This document shows, piece after piece, positions 7,791 through 15,973 of a DNA stretch of 64,000 bases; within the stretch, counting starts at the first letter, position 1, and every line of letters begins with the position of its first letter. Source of the DNA: Bacillota bacterium (lineage in GTDB: Bacteria > Bacillota > Clostridia > Oscillospirales > Oscillospiraceae); the NCBI GenBank assembly GCA_021770445.1, contig JAETQY010000007.1:1-64000 (forward strand), read 5' to 3'. The notes beneath the pieces were generated by a model, which saw only the letters and a list, made by a program, of their open reading frames with translations, ran no database searches and was not told the DNA's origin. The translations under genes were made by a program, and so were the position numbers.

Positions 7791-8755
7791 AGGCCATTCA
7801 CCACATTGATGGGCTTGCCGGTTAAAAAGGCCTTTACATTGGACACTGAGCAGTCCATGATACGTTGACGGCTCTCCCTGGGGGCCCAGGAGATGTGGGG
7901 GGTAATAATGCAGTTTTGTGCGCTGAGTAAAGGATTGTCACCCAGAATCGGTTCAGTAGAGACCACATCCAGGCCGGCAGCGGCCACCTTGCCGGAGTTG
8001 AGCGCGTCGGCCAAGTCCTGCTCCACCACCAGAGGGCCCCGGCTGTTGTTGATCAGTATCACGCCGTCCTTCATTTTGGCTATGGTATCCTTGTTAATTA
8101 TCCCCTGCGTCTCCGGGAAAAGAGGACAGTGGACCGCAATGACATCAGACCGGGCCAGCAGCTCATCCAATGTGACATAGGAGGCAATGGACCGGCCGGG
8201 ATCGTTGGGGAAATTATCATAGGCCAGAATTTCCATTCCCAGCGCTTTTGCAATTTTGCCCGTGGTCTGACCGATACGGCCAAAGCCGATGATCCCCATT
8301 GTTTTGCCCTCCAGCTCGATCAGAGGGTAGTCCCAGTAGCACCAGTCCTGGCACTTTTCCCAATCGCCCTTGTGGACCGACTGGTTATGGTGGCCGATAT
8401 GGTGGCAGATCTCCAGCAGCAGCGCAATAGCAAACTGTCCCACAGATGCCGTGCCATAGGTGGGAACATTGGAGACGGGGATCCCCTTTTCCTGTGCGCA
8501 GGCACAGTCCACCACGTTGTAGCCGGTGGCCAGCACCGAGATGAATTTTAGCTTGGGGCAGGCGTTAAGGACTGCGGCGGTGATGGGAGTTTTGTTTGTA
8601 AGGACGATGTCTGCACCGCCAATCCGATCGATGATCTCCTGCTCGTCGGTGAGGCTGCTTCGGTCGTATACGGTGAGCTCTCCTAACGTCTCCAGCGCGC
8701 CCCAGCTCAGGTCGCCTGGGTTTTCTGTATAGCCGTCCAATACCACAAGTTTCAT
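7787..8755 (-). CDS. D-2-hydroxyacid dehydrogenase (glycerate dehydrogenase/hydroxypyruvate reductase-like)
   Basis: This protein has 322 residues, the usual length. The NAD-binding fold carries GIIGFGRIGQTTGKIAKAL (about 147-165) with the acidic residue of strand 2 replaced by the context AYDNFP. Catalytic residues are present as Arg in INNSRGPLVVE (about 235), Glu in DVVSTEP (about 264) and His in TPHISWA (about 284). The family interconverts 2-oxo acids and D-2-hydroxy acids; the 4-base overlap with glycerate kinase suggests hydroxypyruvate or glyoxylate as substrate, giving glycerate. AAGGAGGAATATTC precedes the ATG. Upstream lies a strong GC hairpin after the regulator gene, which may partly separate these last two genes from the rest. 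Confidence 0.92.
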   Translation of the reverse strand: MKLVVLDGYTENPGDLSWGALETLGELTVYDRSSLTDEQEIIDRIGGADIVLTNKTPITAAVLNACPKLKFISVLATGYNVVDCACAQEKGIPVSNVPTYGTASVGQFAIALLLEICHHIGHHNQSVHKGDWEKCQDWCYWDYPLIELEGKTMGIIGFGRIGQTTGKIAKALGMEILAYDNFPNDPGRSIASYVTLDELLARSDVIAVHCPLFPETQGIINKDTIAKMKDGVILINNSRGPLVVEQDLADALNSGKVAAAGLDVVSTEPILGDNPLLSAQNCIITPHISWAPRESRQRIMDCSVSNVKAFLTGKPINVVNGL

Positions 8756-8782
8756 TGTGAATATTCCTCCTTAAATTGTGAT

Positions 8783-8813
8783 TGGGGGGCGCCCTGGCAC
8801 AGGGCGTCCCCCA
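8783..8813 (-). terminator. GC-rich hairpin between regulator and dehydrogenase genes
   Basis: On the minus strand GGGGGACGCCCTG pairs with CAGGGCGCCCCCC around a very short loop. No clear T-run follows, so it may be a partial terminator, an RNA-stability element or a processing stop rather than a full terminator. Confidence 0.5.
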
Positions 8814-8824
8814 TCAGTCGTTGC

Positions 8825-9505
8825 TCAAATATACTGAATCTCGTCTTCATCGGGAAAGACCATAGCATCTTGACTGCTGCTCAAGTGTTTCATCAGTGCG
8901 ATTACAAAACCCTCTTGATCTCTCCGGCGTGCAGCCTCAATCATCTCCTGGTGCCGCGCCAGCATACGGGCATTCATCGCCGGCTTTGTATAGGACTGGA
9001 TGGATTCAATCCGATATTTCAGTATGTTCCATATTTCCAGCAGCAGAATATTTCCGCTGATGGTAAACATGTGCTCATGGAATAAAATATCGCAGTGTAT
9101 GGACTCATAGAGGTCGTCGTGGTCATAGGCCTGATCCGCCTGGACGCAAAGCTCTTCATAAAACGAAACGTCTTTCTCCGTCAGTTTGGAGAAACCCTGT
9201 TCTACCGCCATGGCCTCTAAGTGCTTCCGGATATAGAAGATATCACTGACCGTCTTTTTTGACATGATCGTCACATAGGTCCCCTTATAGGGGAAGACGG
9301 TCAGCAGTCCCTGACTGGAAAGGCGTGTGAACGCTTCCCGCACCGGCGTAATGCTGACGTTCAGCTCCTTAGAAGTCTTGGACTCCACAAGACGAGTGCC
9401 CGCCGGAAGCTGTTTGGTCAAGATGGCCTGCCTGATTGTATTATAGACATAATCGCTGGTGCTTTGAATTGCTCTGTTCCGGTTTGATGACATATTATTT
9501 GACAT
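8825..9505 (-). CDS. GntR-family transcriptional regulator (FCD/FadR subgroup)
   Basis: This protein has 226 residues. The ATG at 9505 is chosen because GGTGGG sits nine bases before it; the ATG three codons earlier touches that site. The N-terminal winged helix (about 10-75) shows the GntR pattern YNTIRQAILTKQLPAGTRL, ITPVREAFTRLSSQGLL and FPYKGTYV. The rest is an all-helical FCD ligand domain with metal or ligand His residues in FHEHMFTISGN and ARHQEMIEAA. Such regulators usually bind a sugar acid or other carboxylate and release a short palindrome. The gene lies inside the operon it probably controls; the 22-bp palindrome at 13265-13286 at the operon promoter is the best operator candidate. 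Confidence 0.93.
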   Translation of the reverse strand: MSNNMSSNRNRAIQSTSDYVYNTIRQAILTKQLPAGTRLVESKTSKELNVSITPVREAFTRLSSQGLLTVFPYKGTYVTIMSKKTVSDIFYIRKHLEAMAVEQGFSKLTEKDVSFYEELCVQADQAYDHDDLYESIHCDILFHEHMFTISGNILLLEIWNILKYRIESIQSYTKPAMNARMLARHQEMIEAARRRDQEGFVIALMKHLSSSQDAMVFPDEDEIQYI

Positions 9506-9594
9506 AAGACACATCCCACCATATATATTTCTTTTGTTTATTATAATACACAGTTTCCTGTCATTTCAAGAAAAACTTATGGTGGTTCTCGTGA

Positions 9595-10386
9595 TCAGTT
9601 CAGGGCCAGATTCCTCAGCTCCTTTCCATCCTGGAACCAAAAGCGGCGCAGTGCGGACATCTCGTCGTTCAAGCAGAAGTCCTTGACTCCGAGCTGCTTA
9701 TAGTACCCCGCCCCCTCCGGCGAGGTGATCTCGCAGCGGGGCCGTACCCCGTGCCGCAGGGCGCACTCAATCATTCTGCGCTCCGCCTCCCTGCATTCCT
9801 CTGGGCGGTCCGTCCGGTCAAAGCCCTGGTTCATACCCCAGTCCCCCGACCCGAATTGGACCATGTCCACCCCGGGAATGGAACATATCTCCTCCAGGTG
9901 TTCCATCGCGGATACCTTTTCAATCATAAAGCAACGGACGACCTCTTGGACCCGCCGGGCGTGCGTCATCGGCGTCACATGGGACTGCGTGCCGATGAAG
10001 CGGCGCATAGGGTAGCCAAACCGCCCGTCGCAGTCAGGGGTCGCGGGCATGGTCAGGCGGATGCTCTCCTCTACCTGCTCCGGCGTCTCATGGTCGGCGA
10101 AGAGGATGGCCTGAAAGCCTGCCGCCATGGCCTTCTGAGCCACATAACCCCGGTTTTGAAAATCCACCTTGATCAAGGTCGCCATGTTGTACAGCTCGGC
10201 AGCCCGGCAGATGTTTTCCAGGTCTGTCTGTGAAAAGGGGGCGTATTCCGCCGCAAATTCCACATAATCAAAATTTCCGCTGCTACCGATGGTCTCTGTA
10301 ATAAACGGGTTGGTGCTCCAAATACGGGTCGCAACGGTGGGACTGTCCTGACTTATTTTTTTCCTCAACAAGTTTTCCCGCATCAT
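9595..10386 (-). CDS. HpcH/HpaI-family class II aldolase
   Basis: The 263-residue protein has a (beta/alpha)8 aldolase fold of the HpcH/HpaI/GarL kind. Visible landmarks are NFDYVEFAAEYAPF, the substrate-cleft region AAGFQAILFADHETPEQVE, the metal-ligand Glu in MIEKVSAMEHLEEI and the second acidic ligand in VDMVQFGSGDWGMNQG. These enzymes split 2-keto-3-deoxy sugar acids to pyruvate plus an aldehyde. With a tartronate semialdehyde reductase two genes upstream and glycerate kinase downstream, the aldehyde may be tartronate semialdehyde, as for GarL. Start choice is ambiguous: AAGGGGG lies 10 bases before the ATG at 10386, and a TTG at 10392 is also possible. Exact substrate is unproven. Confidence 0.85.
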   Translation of the reverse strand: MMRENLLRKKISQDSPTVATRIWSTNPFITETIGSSGNFDYVEFAAEYAPFSQTDLENICRAAELYNMATLIKVDFQNRGYVAQKAMAAGFQAILFADHETPEQVEESIRLTMPATPDCDGRFGYPMRRFIGTQSHVTPMTHARRVQEVVRCFMIEKVSAMEHLEEICSIPGVDMVQFGSGDWGMNQGFDRTDRPEECREAERRMIECALRHGVRPRCEITSPEGAGYYKQLGVKDFCLNDEMSALRRFWFQDGKELRNLALN

Positions 10387-10430
10387 TTCCAATGTTCCCC
10401 CTTAGTATGGTCTGCGCTATAGAGCGACAG

Positions 10431-11423
10431 CTATACCAGCGTTGCCGCCACCTGGCGGATCAGCTTTTCACTGGGCGCCTTTTGATCCAGCTTAGATACC
10501 TCCACGACCAGGGGATAGAGAGGCACGTGGCACTCCTCGGCGATGGCCTGGAATCGCTGCGTGAAGCTGGAATGGCAGCCGGACAGCCCAAGGATCAGGT
10601 CGTAAGGCTTTACTGCAGTGTGGTAGCCGCGCTGTTCCATGGCGGGGATCAGCTGAGCGTCCAGGAAATCCAACAGTTTGTACAGATCCACCTCTTGCAT
10701 ATGGCCGTTTCGCTGAAAGGCCGCCGCCAACAGCTCTGTAGCGCAGTTGCCGGCACTGCGGGCCATGCCCAACAGCCCGCTGTCAAATACGGTGGCACCG
10801 CCCTCTGCCGCAGCTAGCGCGTTGGCCACGGACAGGCCCAGGTTGTTATGCCCATGGAAGGCGACCGGGATGTCCAGTGCCGCAGTCAGGGCTTTGGCAT
10901 ACGCCGTTACCTGGTGGGGTAGCATTGTGCCAGCAGAATCCATGATCGTAATCTCATCCAGCCCGCAGCTGGCTAGCATTTTTGCCTCCTGCGCCAATTC
11001 CTCCGGCGGCAGGATGTAGGCCTTCATGAGGGAATAGCGGCATTTCAGCCCGGCCGCTTTAACCCGCCGAATCCCTTCGCAGGCCCCCGCGCCGTCTCCC
11101 GCGTTGGCCCCGATGCGCAGAAATTTCAAGCCGTATCGGGCGGCCAGGTCTATGTTTTCCTGGGTGGAATTTTTATAGCCCATGAACATACCGATTTCCG
11201 CCTGGGGCAGGTAGGGCTGGATCAGCTCCAGATACTCCACATCCGTACAGGGAGCGATAGAGCCGTCCGCCGCATAGGCGCCCAGGCCCAGGCAGTTGCC
11301 CATCTCGATGATGGTAATGCCGGCGCCGATCAGGCCCTCTATCATCATTTTAGTGAGCTGGGCGTCGAAGCCCTTGCCCAGGACGTTGGCGCCGTCGCGC
11401 AGGGTACAGTCCATAATCAGCAT
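10431..11423 (-). CDS. DRE-TIM metallolyase, 4-hydroxy-2-oxovalerate aldolase-like
   Basis: The 330-residue protein starts with the DRE-TIM signature DCTLRDGANV and has the metal-binding HGHNNLGLSVANA and the strand MDSAGTMLP. The N-terminal TIM barrel (about 1-260) is followed by a short helical tail, as in the aldolase half of DmpFG/BphIJ. Those aldolases release pyruvate and acetaldehyde and pass the aldehyde to a dehydrogenase, but no acetaldehyde dehydrogenase gene is in this operon. The neighbouring reductase and HpcH-type aldolase suggest a different hydroxy-oxo acid substrate. Eight bases beyond the next gene upstream there is a good ribosome site. Family assignment is firm, reaction is inferred. 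Confidence 0.88.
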   Translation of the reverse strand: MLIMDCTLRDGANVLGKGFDAQLTKMMIEGLIGAGITIIEMGNCLGLGAYAADGSIAPCTDVEYLELIQPYLPQAEIGMFMGYKNSTQENIDLAARYGLKFLRIGANAGDGAGACEGIRRVKAAGLKCRYSLMKAYILPPEELAQEAKMLASCGLDEITIMDSAGTMLPHQVTAYAKALTAALDIPVAFHGHNNLGLSVANALAAAEGGATVFDSGLLGMARSAGNCATELLAAAFQRNGHMQEVDLYKLLDFLDAQLIPAMEQRGYHTAVKPYDLILGLSGCHSSFTQRFQAIAEECHVPLYPLVVEVSKLDQKAPSEKLIRQVAATLV

Positions 11424-11440
11424 AGTTCAGTACCCTCCTT

Positions 11441-12328
11441 TCATTTGCCCTGGTTCTGCTTCAGCCACTCCAGGATACAGGTGTAGTTCCTGTCCTCCAT
11501 ACCCTGATTGGCGGTGGCCTGATAGATCTGCTGGACCAGCTTGGATACCGGAGCGAAGGCATGGATATTTTCGGCTGCGGCCATGAACAGACCCACATCC
11601 TTCTTCATGAGGCTTAGCCGGAAGCCCGGTGTATGGTCGCCGGTGAGCATGTATTTTGGAACATTGCGCTCAAAGATATAGCTGCCTCCGCTGCTCTGAT
11701 TCACCACTTGACAGAGGATGTTCAAATCCACCCCAAGCTGCTGTGCCACACAGATCGCTTCTGCCGCGACGGCTGTGTTGGCCGCATTGATCATCTGGTT
11801 AATCATTTTGATGTTGGATGCGCTGCCAAGGTCGCCAGTATAGAATATTTTTTCGCCCATTGCCTGAAAAACCGGCATGTACAGGTCACACAGGGCCTGG
11901 CTCTCGCAACCCACCATGATGGTCAGCTTTCCACTGGCTGCCCCGGCCGTTCCACCGCTCACGGGTGCATCCAGCAGCTTGATATCCAGATTGCGGCTTT
12001 TCACATAGTCCGCCAACTCCAGCATGGTCTCACCCAGGGCGGAGGTCATGTCAATACAGGCTGTGCCCGGACGCATACTGTCCAGAATGCCCCCCGGGGA
12101 CAGGTAGAGCTCCCTGATCTCTTTGTCCGCCGGAACAATGGTGATGACCACGTCGGCCTGCTGAGCCAACGCCTGGTAACTGGGGACAGTCCGGCCGCCG
12201 GCCTGTTCCACCGCGGCGGCGCTGGAAGGACTGCTGGAGTGGATCAGGACTTCAAACCCGGCCTTGCACAGATTCAGTGCCATAGGCAGCCCCATTTTGC
12301 CTAAACCAATAAAACCAATTGTCTTCAC
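11441..12328 (-). CDS. 2-hydroxy-3-oxopropionate (tartronate semialdehyde) reductase, beta-hydroxyacid dehydrogenase family
   Basis: This protein has 295 residues from GTG 12328, chosen because GTGAGGAAAAC lies just before it; a longer reading from TTG 12361 adds an unlikely basic tail. The N-terminal Rossmann domain opens with IGFIGLGKMGLPMALNLCKAG. The substrate motif reads DAPVSGGTAGAASGKLTIMVG, and the catalytic Lys is in NIKMINQMINAANTAVAAEA. The family reduces tartronate semialdehyde or related 3-oxo acids to D-glycerate with NAD(P)H. It sits between the damaged transporter end of the operon and two aldolases, and supplies the substrate for the glycerate kinase at 6525-7790. Confidence 0.92.
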   Translation of the reverse strand: MKTIGFIGLGKMGLPMALNLCKAGFEVLIHSSSPSSAAAVEQAGGRTVPSYQALAQQADVVITIVPADKEIRELYLSPGGILDSMRPGTACIDMTSALGETMLELADYVKSRNLDIKLLDAPVSGGTAGAASGKLTIMVGCESQALCDLYMPVFQAMGEKIFYTGDLGSASNIKMINQMINAANTAVAAEAICVAQQLGVDLNILCQVVNQSSGGSYIFERNVPKYMLTGDHTPGFRLSLMKKDVGLFMAAAENIHAFAPVSKLVQQIYQATANQGMEDRNYTCILEWLKQNQGK

Positions 12329-12357
12329 TTTTGTTTTCCTCACTTTCTTAATTGCAA

Positions 12358-12969
12358 TCAACGGCTTTTACTCTGTTTCATCCTGATCCAGAACTTCTTG
12401 ACTGCGGAAATGAGGGGAAGCCCAAACAGGAGAAACAGTGTAATGCCCAGAACGATCAGCGCGATGGGGGTCTCACCGGTGCGTTTCCAGAAAAATCCCC
12501 ACAAATCTCCCCGGGCCAGGGACATCGTCCGCCGCAGGTTTTTCTCCAGCGTGTTTCCCAGGACCAGAGCCAATACGACTGGAGCTCTAGGAATGTCTAG
12601 CTTTACAAACAGATAGCCGATGACGCCGAAGAGAAACATCATTTTTACATCAAATGTGCTGCCTTGAACTCCATAGGTTTCCACAACGCAAAGCATCAGA
12701 ATACAGGGATGGAGAATCCGCTTTGGAATTTTTAAGAACTTGGCGAATTGGGGGGCACCGAGCAGTCCGATAAACAGAAGGAGGATATTGATGATAAACA
12801 TGCCGATAAAGATGGCACTGACCATCGCTGGGTTATCAGAAAATAGGGTGGGACCGGGCTGCATTCCATGGACGATGAAGGCACCCAGCAGGATTGCAGT
12901 GACGCTATCTCCAGGGATGCCCAGGGACAGCAAAGTGGTCATCGCACCACCGCTCCATGGCTCGAACAC
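12358..12969 (-). pseudogene. TctA-type tricarboxylate transporter permease, C-terminal fragment
   Basis: About 200 residues equal the last two fifths of a TctA permease (family length about 500). It begins within the conserved block WSGGAMTTLLSLGIPGDSVTA, followed by LLGAFIVHGMQPGPTLF, transmembrane spans and an intact C-terminus (LIVLGITLFLLFGLPLI). The N-terminal 300 residues are missing, and so are the TctB and TctC partners. The sequence upstream switches, at about 12955-12966, to the start of an unrelated dehydrogenase in another frame. This is a deletion junction. Without its N-terminal half the permease cannot work. The intact ancestor was probably the sugar-acid importer of the operon. 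Confidence 0.88.
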
Positions 12970-13246
12970 CTGTCACCATTCCCATGGAATTGCAGGCGTT
13001 CCACTGCACAGCAGCAGGGAATTCTCGTTCCACCTTGTGGTCCCATTTGGCATTGACCACGCTGGAGGCCAAACGCTTCAGATAGATGCTCGTCCGGCTT
13101 ACCCCGTGGGAACTTACTCCGCACATCTCCGCTTCCACAAGATGGTCCGCAATGAGCTTAGCCTCATCTTCTGGTACGTGCTGTGTCATCATCAGTTTAG
13201 TACAGTAATCCCGCAGTGCTTCGCTGGACACAACGTAGTTGCCCAT
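12955..13246 (-). pseudogene. Ldh2-family (malate/L-lactate/ureidoglycolate) dehydrogenase, N-terminal fragment
   Basis: From the ATG at 13246 (GGGAGG site at about 13255) about 95 residues match the start of NAD(P)-dependent Ldh2-family enzymes: LRDYCTKLMMTQHVPEDEA, the motif EMCGVSSHGVSRTSIYL and ACNSMGMVTGVRAME. The active-site His of the SHG motif is present, but the remaining 230 or so residues of the NAD-binding fold are gone. The frame then reads out of phase into the TctA fragment and stops at 12905. This is the promoter-proximal gene of the operon and still has a promoter and palindrome upstream, so it probably is transcribed and gives a dead-end peptide. Confidence 0.87.
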
Positions 13247-13264
13247 GTAAATGCCCTCCCATAT

Positions 13265-13286
13265 AATGCATCATGCATGATGCATT
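13265..13286. promoter_or_regulatory. Perfect 22-bp palindrome, candidate GntR operator
   Basis: The 22 bases are identical to their own reverse complement, built from nested TGCATCATGCA repeats. It lies between a minus-strand promoter (TTACAA at 13323-13328, TATAAA at 13301-13306, spacing 16) and the ribosome site of the gene starting at 13246, that is roughly over or just after the transcription start. A repressor bound here would block the whole sugar-acid operon. No second copy was seen in the window. The GntR protein of the operon is the natural candidate to bind it. Confidence 0.7.
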
Positions 13287-13575
13287 GATAATGTGTTATA
13301 TTTATATCATAAGTGCCGATAATTGTAAAGTATAAATTTCATTTTTGGCAGTTAAGTCAAATATCAATTGTTGTTTTATCTAAAATAACGAACAGAGCAG
13401 GCCAGACAAGCCACTCAAGGGGAGAGGATTTTGCAGGGATGTCAATATTTGCAACATTAAAGCTCATTTACGCGGAGACCTGCGGCGGTTGATATGCTAA
13501 GATAGGCCCATCAGGGCGCCGCAGCTGGAAGGGCGGCACAAAATTAGAAAAAGGGAAGAAAAGGAGTCGATTACT
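13287..13575. other. Intergenic region between sugar-acid operon and hbd
   Basis: AT-rich in its left third, where the minus-strand promoter for the operon lies (13301-13328). The rest contains no start-supported open frame. The hbd ribosome site (AAAAGGAG) is at the right end; no clear hbd promoter was picked out. Confidence 0.5.
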
Positions 13576-14481
13576 ATGGCGATTCAGAACATTTTTGTGG
13601 TGGGTGCCGGCCTGATGGGCAGCGGCATTGCCCAGAACGCCATCACCAGTGGCTACACCGTTACCATCAACGACCAGCGGCAGGAGGCCCTGGACCGGGC
13701 CAAGGTCAACATTGAGAAGGCGCTGGCCCGGGACGTGGAAAAGGGCCGCATGACGGCCGAGGACCGGGACGCTGCCCTGGCCCGCCTGTCCTTCGACGCC
13801 ACACTGGAGGGGGCCAGGAACGCCGACCTGGTCATTGAGGCCATCATCGAGGTGCTGGAGGCCAAGCAGGCCGTATTCTCCGCCCTGGAGGAGGTCTGCC
13901 CCCCTCACACCATCTTTGCCTCCAATACCTCCTCCATCTCGCTGACCGCCCTGGCCGCCGCCACCAAGCGGCCCTCTCAGGTGGTGGGAATGCACTTCTT
14001 CTCCCCCGTGCCCCGGATGAAGCTGTGCGAGGTCATCTTTGGTCTGCTCACCACCCAGGAGGTGCTGGCTGCCGTCAAGGAAGTGGGCGAGAAGATGGGC
14101 AAGACCCTCATCCAGGCCGACGACAAGCCGGGCTTCATCGTCAACCGGGCTCTGCTGCCCATGCTCAACGAGGCCTGTGTCATCGTGGGCTCCTACATCG
14201 GCTCGGTGGAGGAGATGGACAATGGCATGAAACTGGGCTGCAACCACCCCATGGGCCCCCTGGAGCTGGCCGATATGATCGGTCTGGATATCCTCCTGGA
14301 CGTGATGACCACCATGGAGAAGGAGATCGGCGCCAAGTACGCCCCCTCCCTGCTGCTGCGCAAGCTGGTGGTGTCCGGCTTCCTGGGCCGCAAGAGCGGC
14401 GCCGGCTTCTACACCTATGAGAACGGCAAAAAGACGGGCGTCAACCCCGTCCTCACCCACTTCCAGAGCCTGGCTCGGTAA
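13576..14481 (+). CDS. hbd: 3-hydroxybutyryl-CoA dehydrogenase
   Basis: This protein has 301 residues. The Rossmann domain starts IFVVGAGLMGSGIAQNAI with the acidic NAD-ribose residue in TINDQRQ. The catalytic His and Glu appear in VVGMHFFSPVPRMKLCEV, the conserved Asn in DKPGFIVNRAL, and the C-terminal domain ends RKSGAGFYTYENGKK. It reduces acetoacetyl-CoA to 3-hydroxybutyryl-CoA in butyrate formation. AAAAGGAG precedes the ATG. Unusually it is alone, without crt, thl, bcd or etf neighbours; ptb-buk of the same route lie 18 kb away. It marks the change from the AT-richer island DNA to the GC-rich core. 3-Hydroxyacyl-CoA dehydrogenase with wider substrate range is possible. Confidence 0.92.
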   Translation: MAIQNIFVVGAGLMGSGIAQNAITSGYTVTINDQRQEALDRAKVNIEKALARDVEKGRMTAEDRDAALARLSFDATLEGARNADLVIEAIIEVLEAKQAVFSALEEVCPPHTIFASNTSSISLTALAAATKRPSQVVGMHFFSPVPRMKLCEVIFGLLTTQEVLAAVKEVGEKMGKTLIQADDKPGFIVNRALLPMLNEACVIVGSYIGSVEEMDNGMKLGCNHPMGPLELADMIGLDILLDVMTTMEKEIGAKYAPSLLLRKLVVSGFLGRKSGAGFYTYENGKKTGVNPVLTHFQSLAR

Positions 14482-14502
14482 GAGAAAAATTTTCCCGGCC
14501 TG

Positions 14503-14532
14503 TTGACAAAGCGGGGGGTCCCGCGCTATAAT
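14503..14532 (+). promoter_or_regulatory. Promoter of metK riboswitch transcript
   Basis: Consensus TTGACA (14503-14508) and TATAAT (14527-14532) with 18-base spacing; the aptamer begins about 20 bases downstream. Confidence 0.85.
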
Positions 14533-14551
14533 AGCCCCAGACAACTGAATA

Positions 14552-14655
14552 GCCTTATCAAGAGCGGTGGAGGGAACGGCCCGATGAAGCCCGGCAACCT
14601 GCGCGGAGAGCGCAAGGTGCTAAATCCGGCGGTAGTGTATCGAAAGATGAGGGTG
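14552..14655 (+). ncRNA. SAM-I (S-box) riboswitch
   Basis: The run CTTATCAAGAG, GGTGGAGGGA, GGCCCGATGAAGCCCGGC, AACC and GGTGCTAAATCC is the S-box aptamer core. The 5' CTTATC pairs with GATGAG near 14646-14651 to close helix P1. It precedes a terminator and metK, so SAM binding should favour termination and lower SAM synthetase production. Boundaries are judged from the P1 pairing. Confidence 0.93.
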
Positions 14656-14670
14656 CGACCATAGACAAAC

Positions 14671-14696
14671 GCTCCGCCGTCCGGCGGGGCGCTTTT
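14671..14696 (+). terminator. Riboswitch-controlled terminator before metK
   Basis: GCTCCGCC pairs with GGCGGGGC around a short loop, followed by GCTTTTTGCG. It lies between the S-box aptamer and the metK ribosome site and is the OFF-state structure. Confidence 0.85.
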
Positions 14697-14730
14697 TGCG
14701 CTCCCCAAGAAAAAGAAAGGAGAAAAAATT

Positions 14731-15912
<1,182 letters not shown>

Positions 15913-15935
15913 GGCGCGCCGGCGTACAACGCATA

Positions 15936-15972
15936 AAAAACATCCCGTCCAATTCGGACGGGATGTTTTTCT
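15936..15972. terminator. Bidirectional terminator between metK and foldase
   Basis: AAAAAACATCCCGTCC pairs with GGACGGGATGTTTTT across a five-base loop, with A- and T-runs serving both strands. Confidence 0.92.
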
Positions 15973-15973
15973 G

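Noticed and set aside
13468-14544. Minus-strand open frame opposite hbd
   Set aside because: Shadow of hbd, with no recognisable domain.
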